The translations under genes were made by a program, and so were the position numbers. A DNA stretch of 64,000 bases from NCBI GenBank assembly GCA_028583405.1, contig CM053244.1:3966425-4030424 (forward strand). The letters run 5' to 3'. The stretch is from Pogonophryne albipinna (Eukaryota > Chordata > Actinopteri > Perciformes > Artedidraconidae). Below are positions 20,428 through 29,540 of the stretch, piece by piece (position 1 is the stretch's first letter; every line of letters starts with the position of its first letter). The notes below the pieces were generated by a model. That model did no database searches. It was not told where the DNA came from and saw only the letters and a list, made by a program, of their open reading frames with translations.

Positions 20428-20653
20428 CTAACCGGCGAAAGCTGTTTTGTTCGGAGCGGTCGTGTAACATCGGAAGCGAGCATGGAAAGTTGTAATAAAC
20501 CACGATTTATAAATACAGCGGGCATATTGTCATGAATGACATGATTTCCCATTAATAATAGTATATATATTTTCGTAATAAGAACAGTATTGTCCTTCAT
20601 TTCGTAAGCTCTTTAAAGTACATACAAGTAATAATGTTGTTATACCATGCGAC

Positions 20654-21067
20654 TGTTCTCCCATGACCCTTTGCTTCACAAAGTCAAAGATGAATCTGCA
20701 TATTTGTGTATATCAGCCATGTGACTAATTTAAAAGAACATTACAGAAAGCACTGTGCTCAAGGACTATTTCTTACCTGGCCTATAAGCCGAGCTCGGGC
20801 AATAATGCAGATTTGTTTGACTTTTTTACCACTTTAGTTTGACCATCTCTGTTATTAAGTTATGGAATACTAAATAAATAAGTCATTGGATACCTTACCG
20901 TTACTGCGCTCATAAAGAATGATACGAATAAGAATAATGCGTATTGAACTTGTTTCATTAATTAGTGAGTTTATTTAAGTTAGAGGCCCTATTTTATCAG
21001 TATGTCTGGACTGCACAGCAGTTACAAAGGTCAAACTACATTAGAACAGAATGTTGTCTTTAATAGT
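20654..21067. other. No gene recognised
   Basis: AT-rich spacer between the duplication and the L2 fragment. Confidence 0.45.
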
Positions 21068-21915
21068 TACTAACATTAGATATTTTAATGAGATATAAGA
21101 ATGCAGGGTTGTTGGTTGTTCCTAGAGTCTCTAAAAGTACAATGGGAGCCAGAGCCTTTTCTTATCAAGCTCCACATTTGTGGAATCAGCTTCCAGTTTG
21201 TGTTCGGGCGGCAGACACCCTATCCGTTTTTAAGAGTGCGCTTAAGACCTTCCTTTTTGATAAAGCTTATAGTTAGGGCTGATTAGATTCAGCCCCTAGT
21301 TTTGCTGATATAGGCTTAGTTTGTCGGGGGACATTTTACTTCTTCCTTCTCTCTGTCTATACCTGTGTACTCTCATGTTCCGATTAACCCAGCTTCCCCA
21401 AATGTCTTTCTTTTTGGTGTCTATATACGCTTGGATCCGGAGTCATGGATGATCCTGCGGTCCTGTGTCCTGGATCGCGAGCCCTGGATCTTGAGTCGTG
21501 GCTGTGGTCCTGGATCATAGGTCCTGGATGGATATCCTCGTGGATTCATCTTCCTATTATACACACATGCATTTCCAAACATTTGGACTACCTATGTTGC
21601 AAATGTATTATCTTTTCAATTTACACACGGCATCTATTGCACGTCTGTCCGTCCTGGGAGAGGGATCCCTCCTCTGTTGCTCTCCCTGAGGTTTCTCCCA
21701 TGTTCCCTTTAAACTGTGGGTTTTCTCTGGAAGTTTTTCCTTGTACGATGTGAGGGTCTAAGGACAGAGGGCCTAAGGACAGAGGGCCTGAGGACAGAGG
21801 GTCTGAGGACAGAGGGTGTCGTATTGTCATACTGATATTCTGTACACACTGTGAAGACCACTGAGACAAATGTAACATTTGTGATATTGGGCTATATAAA
21901 TAAACATTGATTGAT
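21068..21915 (+). mobile_element. LINE L2-clade 3' fragment
   Basis: Contains the last codons of the L2 reverse transcriptase (21088-21276) and a 3' UTR ending GGGCTATATAAATAAACATT and TGATTGATTGAT. Four 17-bp units of the GAGGACAGAGGGTCT type (21756-21820) form a minisatellite in the UTR. It is 5'-truncated, like most LINE copies. Confidence 0.75.
21088..21276 (+). pseudogene. C terminus of L2 ORF2 (reverse transcriptase)
   Basis: The translation GLLVVPRVSKSTMGARAFSY, APHLWNQLP and FKSALKTFLFDKAYS matches the conserved tail of L2-clade ORF2 proteins (VPR...GxRAFxxxAPxLWNxLP...FKxxLKTxLF). The catalytic palm and the endonuclease domain are absent. It ends at a stop as in the family. Confidence 0.75.
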
Positions 21916-21920
21916 TGATA

Positions 21921-22520
21921 TGGACCGCAAAACAAAGAATTTCCCATGTTTTCATTTTTAAAATCAAGTCACCGAATGCAAGTAGTCGCCATAGCTTATT
22001 TTGTTATGAGATGTGAATTACTGTTCAATTTAGTGTAATAATCGTTTGGTTTATTTTACATTAAAAACAAGTTACAATTTTCAAAAGGTATTTTCGGGGG
22101 GAGGCCCTTTTTCCAGTTTAGAGCAATAGCCCCTCCAAATGTCTGTGCACGTCCCTGCTTTGTACTGGTTCCCCTATTCTTTATCAAGTAACATTTTAGA
22201 TGTGTTTAATTTATTATTGAACATATTTATTCATTGATTTCTTTATGAATTATTCTTCCGCAATTTGATTTAATTACATTTCTTAAAAATTATTAGGCAC
22301 AGGGAACACACAGAAACAAGGGACTCTACAGGTGCAAACAATAAGGGCGGGGCAGGTAATCAGGTCCGTGAGCATAGTGACAAGGTAGGAGTCGAACTAC
22401 CTGAAAATGAGAAAGGAAATGACAAAGTAAAACAGGAAATGGCAGACAACAAAAAGGGTAGCAGACACGGACTTAAGCTAAACAGAGAAATAATATTAAC
22501 AAATCTGCCGAGACACAACA
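21921..22520. other. No gene; possible hAT end
   Basis: At 22134-22160 the text reads CAAATGTCTGTGCACGTCCCTG, whose reverse complement begins CAGGGACGTGCACAGACATT like a hAT terminus. No partner end was found. Confidence 0.35.
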
Positions 22521-22524
22521 GATA

Positions 22525-23374
22525 TGTGACCCGCTCTATCGAAATCAGTCGGAAGTCTCAACGACTCATTTAAAAAATAAACGTGGATTTGCGTAAAAAA
22601 CTATTTTTTCGGGGTTTGGGTGTTTTGTTTGATTTTAAACAAACAAAGTCTTGGCTTTCAGAATATGAAACTTTTATTTCCAAACTCACACGATAAATAC
22701 ATTCTTTAAGCTTGTAAAGGGAAGATGACCGGCACCTCTCATTCGCAATCTGCTGTTCCTCAGCGCCGCCCCCCCTTCCTCCGCTGACATTATGAATGTA
22801 AGGCGTATAGTAATCATAGATAACACGGCAGGGTCCGTTACAGTTTGTTTTCATCTGATTTCAATTAAACAAAGTATTGGCTTTCAGAATATTAAACTTT
22901 TTTCGGCAAATTCAGATGATAAATACAGCTTTGAAGCTTCGGCATAATTACAAGCGGAGAACGGAGTAACTTGACGTCTCAGCAGGCATAACAACAGCCG
23001 GTGATTCTCGTGAGGGTTTCCCCGGGAAACAAACACAATACACACAAACGCAAAAATACACAAACACACACTCGCGAGCTTCCCCCAGACCACTAATCCA
23101 AACGAAAATATCTTCCCTCCGTAGTATTTTGATCATTTGCTGATAATCAATCAGATCGATGGATTCCAGAGAAGTGGAAACTTTGAAGGCCTTTCTCTCA
23201 AAATGATGACTCGGTGACAGTCATTACATAATGTGACATATTTCGCTTAATATTTGGAGAACAACAACAATCCTGATATCATTAGAAAGCTAGGACTCTC
23301 CTCTTTCCAACAGTGTATACAACTCAAAATGTGTCTTCGGGTCAATGTGACTGATTTCGATAGAGCAGGTCACA
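22525..23374. mobile_element. MITE-like element, complete copy
   Basis: The TIRs TGTGACCCGCTCTATCGAAA and, inverted, TTTCGATAGAGCAGGTCACA match apart from one base over about 26 bp. TA occurs on both sides (22523-22524; 23375-23376). It has an internal G-run and a CACAAACACACACT stretch but no transposase-like protein. The right end abuts the DUF6729-like gene remnant at 23384. Confidence 0.8.
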
Positions 23375-23383
23375 TATACCCTA

Positions 23384-23881
23384 AGGTACGGGAAGTCATC
23401 GACCTTGATTCACGGTACTACTTGGTCGGCGGTGACTATCCTCGGTGCAGTAAGTGCATGATCCCTGTGTGTCCTTGTAGTGCGGATTTATTAGTTCAGG
23501 TTTCCTGCAGTTCTCACAGCACAGCTGGCTCTGGACAGGAAGTGTGTGACCATGCTTAAACCTCGGACTGTAGGGAACAGCTCCAGCTACCTGCAGCAAG
23601 CACTGGAGGAAGTCCACAGCGAGGAGTGGGCAAGGCATACAATAGAGTACTTGGCTGACTGTGAGCTCCACAAAAAGAGGAGCACAATGACTCAATCTGA
23701 TGGAGCAGTCTATATGTGTCCACCGCGCTTCAGCCCCCTACCTCTAGCACAGTGGTTTGAGACGGTCCATGCCAATGAGATCCTGGGTCATCTGGAGGAG
23801 ATGAAGGGTATAATCACATCCACATATGGCAGGATCTTAAAACTTGACTCCACAAAGAAGGTGCAGAAAAAGATTTGTTAA
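23384..23881 (+). pseudogene. DUF6729-like fish protein, 5' portion
   Basis: In order, the translation gives VREVIDLDSRYYLVGGDYPR, CSKC, then after one frameshift FPAVLT, LALDRKCVTMLKPRTVGNSS, VHSEEWARHTIEYLADC and ILKLDSTKKVQKK. This block order (zinc-knuckle C-x2-C, FPAVLT, RTLGNS-like, HSxEW, LKxDSTKK) matches the multi-copy DUF6729-containing uncharacterised proteins of fish, as I recall them. It stops at TAA directly after KKIC, either at an unspliced exon end or as a nonsense change. The start of the gene would lie upstream, where a MITE now sits. Confidence 0.6.
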
Positions 23882-24035
23882 TGTTCTATGTTTTAATTGA
23901 TTGTCATGAGTTAGACTTGATTATGTTTGATGCAGCATCATATGTGTATTTTATTTATGTATATTGTTTACTTTGTATTCAAACTGCAACGTGGCATAAG
24001 GTGACAATTACATATTACTGTATTTATGCATATTC

Positions 24036-24613
24036 GTGGCAGTACCCCAAGCGTCCAGCACTAACTCCTGCCTCGTGGCAGTACCCCAAGCGTCCAGCAC
24101 TAACTCCTGCCTCGTGGCAGTACCCCATGCCTCCAGCACTAACTCCTGCCTCGTGGCAGTACCCCATGCCTCCAGCACTAACTCCTGCCTCATGGCAGTA
24201 CCCCATGCCTCCAGCACTTACCCCATGCCTCCAGCACTAACTCCTGCCTTGTGGCAGTACCCCAAGCGTCCAGCACTAACTCCTGCCTCGTGGCAGTACC
24301 CCAAGCGTCCTGCACTAACTCCTGCCTCGTGGCAGTACCCCATGCCTCCAGCACTAACTCCTGCCTCGTGGCAGTACCCCATGCCTCCAGCACTAACTCC
24401 TGCCTCGTGGCAGTACCCCAAGCGTCCAGCACTAACTCCTGCCTCGTGGCAGTACCCCAAGCGTCCTGCACTAACTCCTGCCTCGTGGCAGTACCCCATG
24501 CCTCCAGCACTAACTCCTGCCTCGTGGCAGTACCCCATGCCTCCAGCACTAACTCCTGCCTCGTGGCAGTACCCCATGCCTCCAGCACTAACTCCTGCCT
24601 CATGGCAGTATCG
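24036..24613 (+). repeat. 39-bp minisatellite with higher-order pattern
   Basis: About 14.5 tandem copies of TGGCAGTACCCCAAGCGTCC plus AGCACTAACTCCTGCCTCG, 39 bp long, so every frame stays open; one frame encodes WQYPKRPALTPAS. Two versions alternate: K (CAAGCGTCC) and M (CATGCCTCC), in the order KKMMM, a 21-bp partial, KKMM, KKMMM. The second K of the later two blocks shares a CGTCCTGC variant. It lies between the two halves of the DUF6729-like remnant, where family members have Pro-rich linkers. Confidence 0.9.
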
Positions 24614-24765
24614 CACGCACAGGGTCACCTTCCACAAGCCCCATCTCCTGACTCAGGGCAGTTCCCTATGCCGCCACCCGCATTTCTTGCTTCATCCCCA
24701 TACCAGCAAGTACCATCCCCTATTCCTCAGCATTCCTCAGTCGACAAATCATCTGTCGACCTAAC

Positions 24766-24972
24766 AGGAAATGGCGGCATGAAAGGTCAGCAATAGAGGA
24801 CCAGGTGCTTGCGGCAAGAGGGGAGCCACCGAAGGAGCGACACATAAAAGAGGACTACCACTACCAGTGCAAAACCTGTGGTCAGTCTAAAAGAAAGAAC
24901 ACTGGCCATACCCAGCTTACGGGTAAATGGTACTGTCCAGCAGAATGGAAAGGCTCTCTAGACAAGCAGTGA
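24766..24972 (+). pseudogene. DUF6729-like protein, C-terminal zinc module
   Basis: The frame RKWRHERSAIEDQVLAARG, then YHYQCKTCGQSKRKNTGHTQ and KWYCPAEW, ends in TGA. The C-x2-C ... GHTQ ... YCP pattern is the C-terminal zinc-ribbon-like module of the same fish family. It is out of frame with the upstream Pro-rich frame (ending MKGQQ) unless spliced. Together with 23384-23881 it indicates one broken gene interrupted by the repeat array. Confidence 0.6.
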
Positions 24973-25632
24973 AGTTTAGAGCTTCAATCATTTTGATTGT
25001 GAATGTTTCAGTTTAAGAAGTTTGGTGGTTTCTACTTTTACATTTATACAGTATGTTGTGGTTTGTAGGTTTTGGAAGCCATAAGAATTTCGGTACCACT
25101 GGATATGTGCTTTCCCTTTTGCATTTGTAAATAAGTTTGTTCTGTGTGCTTATAAAAATACTTAATATTATAAAGAATGCAACATGTATTGTTTTGTATA
25201 TAAGTTATTACTGAATAACTCTAAATGATTGGATTGTCTATATATAACTGATTATTCTATAACTCTTATCATTGTATAGAATATATAACTCATATTATTT
25301 TATAAGGCTAATTGTATAGGCAATATAACGCTTATTACTGTATAATGAAAAGCTCTTTTACTATTGTATAGAATTGACCCTTTTTATCTGTGTATATAAT
25401 AACTTTTCATAATCTTGTGTTCATAATAGTGTTGTATAAGATGTTTATCGTTTTCATGGCATTCCAGAAATAATAAAAAACAATATGGGAAAGCATACGT
25501 TTACTTGTGTTTTTGTTTTTCTATGCTAAAAGTTAATGAAAATGAAATGTTATTGGCCTTAGAGTACTATAACGTCTCCTTGTTTCTTTATTTCTTGCCC
25601 CTCCGTTCCCCCACCCTAGCAGTCTCATTGCC
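24973..25632. other. No gene recognised
   Basis: AT-rich with recurring TATAACT/TTATTACTG motifs around 25200-25350, weakly repetitive. An AATAAA at 25471 could be the polyadenylation signal of the DUF6729-like gene. Confidence 0.4.
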
Positions 25633-25714
25633 CCATTGTTGGCAGAGTGGTTAAGGCGTTGGACTTGAAATCCAATGGGGTCTCCCCGCGCAGGTTCGAA
25701 CCCTGCTCACAGCG
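25633..25714 (+). tRNA. tRNA-Ser(TGA)-like sequence, degenerate acceptor stem
   Basis: The 82-nt sequence has the D arm GCAGAGTGGTTAAGGC, anticodon stem-loop TTGGACTTGAAATCCAA (anticodon TGA), a long class II variable arm TGGGGTCTCCCCGC and a perfect T arm GCAGGTTCGAACCCTGC. The acceptor halves CCATTGT and TCACAGC hardly pair, so a mature tRNA is unlikely. The A and B boxes look intact, so it may still be transcribed. It is probably a tRNA pseudogene or retro-copy. Confidence 0.8.
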
Positions 25715-26814
25715 TTAAGGACATAGATAAGGAGGGTTACCTCTCCCCAAACGGACCAAGTTACTTTGACAGGTGCCATTTCCCTTCCACTGCCAAAATG
25801 CTCTTGAGTTAGGCGTTGGATCTCACTTGGTTCTTAGACCCCATAACTGCTCTCCATTTAGCTTTAAGCCTCCATGTCCTGTTTTGGGTTATTTGGAACA
25901 ACTCCACCCGCCCATGGTGTCAATTTTATAGCTGTTACATTGTGCAATCTCAAGTATCTTGTACATTGTGCAATGACTTTCTTAACATAGGTGTAGCAGA
26001 CCCTTTCTTATCCATTGATATAATGTTTCCTAAATTGTGGATAAGATATTCTTTATTTTCTTGGACTTAAATTTACATGGTTAGTAAATTGAAAAATAAA
26101 CGCTGTACGAAATGAAATGTGAACACTTTCTCACTGGAGGTGCTTCTAAGGCCTGTTTTTATGTCTTTAAGACTGGACAAATATGTCTGACAATAAATAC
26201 AGACAGCCTGAACAGTACCAAAACTATTTATGCAAAAAACCTTGTTAAAATGATTTCTGTCGAAGTTAATTAAAATGATTTCTGTCGAAGTTAATTAAAC
26301 CTGTTATGTGCTTTCACACAACAGCTTAACATTTGCATTTCACTTATGAATACTTGAGTTGAACAAAAAAGTAAGGAAATAAAAGATTAGAGGCTAGGTC
26401 AGAGTAACACACACAAACACACACATGTACACACTGGTGATGTGGCATTTGTATATGCTCATGTTCTTTGAAATGAGGATTTATAAGAGGGCAATATCCT
26501 CCTCTTCGCTCTGTCTTGTATTTCGAGAGTAGTATCAGCTCCAGAGAGCTGATTTACAGCGTCTGCACAGCTGTAATGCAGCAAAATCCAGCATCTGTCA
26601 GTCTGTGGAAGCTTTGACTAATGCCACTGGAGACACACAGGGATCCAACTTCTCAAATAGCCCAGGGCTTTTGAAGTTATGTCCTGGGGCTTTGTGGGCC
26701 CTTGATGTGTTCTTGAAAACTAGTATTTTTATACGTTGCTTCATTCAGTAGAAATGAGAACAAATTAAGAAGTTTTGTCGGTACACGACTACAATTATAG
26801 CCCTTAACCTGTTT
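25715..26814. other. No gene recognised
   Basis: Holds a short tandem duplication of AAAATGATTTCTGTCGAAGT (about 26248-26297) and no supported coding region. Confidence 0.45.
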
Positions 26815-27275
26815 AGCCGTTAACCTGTTTGTCAGGTCTCAGGCTCGAAAAGGACATTCCCAGAACAAATGACCATATCTTCTAAAAGGGTTAAATTAAT
26901 AATCTTTTCTCTCAAAGTAATGATAAACCTGTGAGTTGGATGTAGAAGAGTCAGAATCAATATAGATGTTTTTATTTTAAAGTAAATTCAGATTGAACAT
27001 AGTAAAACATTTTTAATTATAATCTCCGTCCAAAAAAAAAACAATACTTATAGTGAAACCACCCTTGAATGATGGTAAGGTAGACTAAAAGCTTTAGGAA
27101 TCCAAACTATAACATATAATAACTACCCTGTATCAAGATTGATGCAAAACAAGTGATATTTTACCTTTTTAGAGAGATTTAGAAAAAAAAACATCTCTGG
27201 AACCCATTGGTCGATTTTGATGATTGACACCCCTTTTGAACCGTTAGAGCCAATAGAATCGAGGGGAAGTTCCTA
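26815..27275 (+). repeat. Dispersed repeat, also 37545-38012
   Basis: The two copies share CAGGTCTCAGGCTCGAAAA, GAACAAATGACCATATCTTC, AGTAATGATAAACCTGTGAG and a terminal GAACCGTTAGAGCCAATAGA-like block. They are in the same orientation. The left borders follow TTAACC, which hints at a TTAA element, but the right ends show no matching TIR. Confidence 0.7.
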
Positions 27276-27305
27276 ACTCCATCTAAACATTACCATTATC
27301 TGAGG

Positions 27306-27509
27306 TCGCATTCACACCAGCCTTGTACAGTCCGGTTGAATCGAACCCTGGTGCGTTTAGCCGCTTGGTGCGGTTCGTTTGGGTCGGTGTGAACGCAGCC
27401 CGAGACCTCTGAAGTGAACTAAACAACCGGACTCTGGTCCGCTAAAAGAGGTGGTCTCGGAGCGCTTGCTTGTGAACTCTGGAGCGGTTCATCGCTGGTG
27501 TGAACGCAG
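27306..27509. repeat. Foldback MITE with GCGTTCACACCAGC termini
   Basis: TCGCATTCACACCAGCC on the left pairs with CGCTGGTGTGAACGCAG on the right, with one mismatch in the core. The interior is rich in CGGTT/AACCG words and short inverted pairs. About 204 bp, non-coding. Confidence 0.75.
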
Positions 27510-27672
27510 TGTTCATTTCGTCAGCTATTTTTTTATTTAGTTTTAGTCTTAGTCCTGTGTTAAATTTCCTTTTTAGTTTTAGTCATATTTAGTCACCTTC
27601 ATCCTGTTTTTATTTAGTCAAGTTTTAGTCGACTAAAAGTCTGAGCATTTTAGTCTTATTTTAGTCGACTAA
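27510..27672. mobile_element. Truncated hAT end (TAGTGTTAATTTCG family)
   Basis: Nearly identical to the left part of the complete element at 55719-56779 (TTTTTAGTTTTAGTCATATT, CAAGTTTTAGTCGACTAAAA). The right part is missing. Confidence 0.7.
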
Positions 27673-28135
27673 AACGAGAGGGGTCTGCCTGCAGACCTCC
27701 ACTCTCAGGACAGGAAGTGCACGCTAAGAATTCCAAATTAAAATCACCACTATCAGTACAGTGCCACTTTCCAAACAGGAAATGCACGCAAATACAAAAT
27801 AAAATCGGATCTTGACGGATCGTGACACTTATTATATACATATGTATATATATATAGATATTAGGGGTGTAACGGTACACGTACCCGTACAGAAATTATT
27901 CGGTACGGGCCCTTCGGTTCGGTACACGTGTGTACCGAACGAATATAACGTTAAACGTAAAAAATTGAGAACGTGAACAACTTCTTGGAAGTAATCTCAG
28001 GTGCTGCGTCGCAGCATTCAGAGTAATTTGCTCCCATTGTGTTCAACGCGTCATAGAGCGAGCAAGTCATTTCATTGGACGAGCTGGTCAGAGGGATGCG
28101 TTCAAATGTAGTCAGTAATTTGAGGAACTGTCGAA

Positions 28136-28378
28136 ATGGCGAACGCAGATAAAGTTGAGCTCGAAAATCCTCCAGCATCATTGAAGTCTCCGGTTTGGGA
28201 ACATTTTGGTTTTGCAGTTACGTACAAGGATGACGGACAAAGACAGGTGGAAAAAGCTGTTTGTCGGCATTGTTCAACTAAAATTGGTTACGCGGCTGGC
28301 AATACATCAAACTTACACACTCATTTGAAAAGGCATCACCCGAACGTGAATATCACCGGTACCAAAAGACTGAAGTGA
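28136..28378 (+). CDS. BED zinc-finger protein of hAT derivative (ZBED1-like)
   Basis: The 80-residue frame has SPVWEHFGF (residues about 18-26), VCRHCSTKIGYAAGNTSNLH and LKRHHP: a complete BED finger with C-x2-C and H-x4/5-H ligands. In ZBED1/Daysleeper-type transposases it binds element ends. The start Met follows AACTGTCGAA and leads straight into acidic residues as in family members. It ends at TGA just before the dimerisation-region frame, which overlaps it, so a one-base shift would join the two. Confidence 0.65.
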   Translation: MANADKVELENPPASLKSPVWEHFGFAVTYKDDGQRQVEKAVCRHCSTKIGYAAGNTSNLHTHLKRHHPNVNITGTKRLK

Positions 28379-28632
28379 AAACCCAACTCCCACTAGCATT
28401 TAAGCCTCCACCACTCGCAAAAAGTTCAGACCAAGCCAAAGCTATTACAAACGCCAAATATCCTTATGTTGCCATGTTAGCAAAGCGCTACCTGGCTGTA
28501 TCTGCTACCTCTGTCCCTAGCGAGAGGGTGTTCTCCACAGCAGGAGACATTGTTAGTGCCAGCAGATCTGCCATTTCGGCAAGCAATGTGGACAAGTTCA
28601 TTTTTCTTAAAAAAAACATGAAAATACAATGA
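28375..28632 (+). pseudogene. hAT C-terminal dimerisation region
   Basis: Frame with LPLAFKPPPLAKSS (the linker that normally follows the BED finger) and then, abruptly, YPYVAMLAKRYLAVSATSVP, SERVFSTAGDIVS and NVDKFIFLKKNM. The LAxxYLxxxATSxxSERxFSxAG motif is the hAT dimerisation hallmark. The junction lies near KAITNAKYP. All catalytic residues are absent. A BED-plus-dimer remnant could in principle bind hAT ends without cutting. Confidence 0.7.
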
Positions 28633-29229
28633 CAAGCAAGTCATAATGTCAAACTGGCTTCTTAGGTACTAGTACAGTACAGTTCAAATACAGATTATTT
28701 CAGTTCATCGAAAAGCTGCACCTTAATGTTTATTTTATTATATTTTATATTTATTTGAGTGAATATTCATAGTTTAATAATAATTAAAAACCCAAAACTA
28801 ATAGTTTATGTTTTGTGAGTACTAGTACAGTAAAGTTCAAATACAGATTATTTTAGTTCATCGAAATGCTGCACCTTAATGTTTATTATATTATATTTTG
28901 TATTTATTTGAGTGAATACATTATTCACAGTTTAATTAAAAAAAAATATGTTATGTTTTGTGATAATTTTTTCTGCTGTACCGAAAACGTACCGAACCGA
29001 ACCGTGACCTAAAAACCGAGGTACGTACCGAACCGAAATGTTTGTGAACCGTTACACCCCTAATAGATATATATACGGACACCTTGTATTGTTGTTACTA
29101 TCAGTACAGCCGCAGCGCCACTTTCCGAACAGGAAATGCACGCAAATACAAAATAAAATCGTACTGACACTTATTATCTATATAGATATATAAATATGAC
29201 ATCTTGTATTTTAGTTACACCCGCTAGAC

Positions 29230-29540
29230 AACAGTGGAAGGTTCGAGAAACAACCGTGTTTGCCGGGTGCACCGCGGCGGAGGTGGGGAGGTTCCAGCTG
29301 GGAACCTCCACCCCGCTGCGGGACCCGTGGGACCCCTGGACGGTGCGTCTTGGTCACGCTTCATATCGGCCGGCCCGGGAAGGAAGGGACGCGCAAAGGG
29401 GGAAGTCCCCCACCCCAACGCAGCACACCCTCCCGGCCATCAGAGTCGAACCCGCAGTTCGGAGGAACCGACCGCCAGAGCACCGGCACTAGGCCGGGCC
29501 GGCGCGGAGGCCCTCCGACAGTGGGTCGCGTTTGCCATTC
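29230..29540. other. GC-rich block of unknown origin with stable hairpin
   Basis: The base composition jumps to roughly two-thirds GC. GGTGGGGAGGTTCC and GGGAACCTCCACC form a 13-bp-class stem with a 4-nt loop near 29283-29313. On the minus strand, CCCGGCC and GGCCGGG are spaced about as tRNA acceptor halves and enclose GGGTTCGACTC, which resembles a Pol III B box, but the T and anticodon stems do not fold well. Several overlapping frames are open simply because GC is high. It may be a SINE head or a structured-RNA derivative; I cannot name it. Confidence 0.4.

Larger units (their letters stand above)
15752..20612 (+). mobile_element. Kolobok-like element K1, complete outer copy
   Basis: The left TIR AGAGCTTACGAAATGA (after TTAA 15748-15751) is mirrored by TTCATTTCGTAAGCTCT before TTAA (20613-20616). 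TTAA targets plus a THAP-like exon fit the Kolobok superfamily; piggyBac shares TTAA but lacks THAP. A THAP-like exon reads inward from the left end and an acidic, P2X7-like N-terminal ORF reads inward from the right end. The interior is interrupted by K2 at 16345-18400. A 110-bp direct duplication (about 19967-20024 and 20077-20128) lies near the right side. Confidence 0.8.
15601..20653 (+). repeat. Tandem duplication, unit B (long version)
   Basis: Contains the left flank, the complete K1 element with nested K2, MITE and hAT, and the right flank ending GTTATACCATGCGAC. See unit A. Confidence 0.88.
27862..29062 (+). mobile_element. BED-type hAT element, internally deleted, TSD ATAGATAT
   Basis: The ends are TAGGGGTGTAACGGTACACG and (inverted) ACCGTTACACCCCTA. 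The 8-bp TSD ATAGATAT is exact at 27854-27861 and 29063-29070. The interior encodes a BED finger and, almost directly after it, the C-terminal dimerisation region, so the catalytic RNase H-like part (well over 1 kb) has been lost. A related relic lies at 55180-56850. A 3' repeat around GTACTAGTACAGTACAGTTC is partly duplicated at 28667-28720 and 28819-28880. Confidence 0.88.

Noticed and set aside
22570..22854. Minus-strand ORF conserved between two MITE copies (also 58739-59074)
   Set aside because: Conservation equals that of the whole element, the frames differ by indels, and no protein family is recognisable.
24036..24613. CRISPR-like array
   Set aside because: Units are contiguous and have no unique spacers; this is a minisatellite in a vertebrate-type sequence.
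24008..24637. Minus-strand repeat-rich frames over the 39-bp array
   Set aside because: A 39-bp period keeps all frames open. The plus-strand frame fits the flanking gene modules better.
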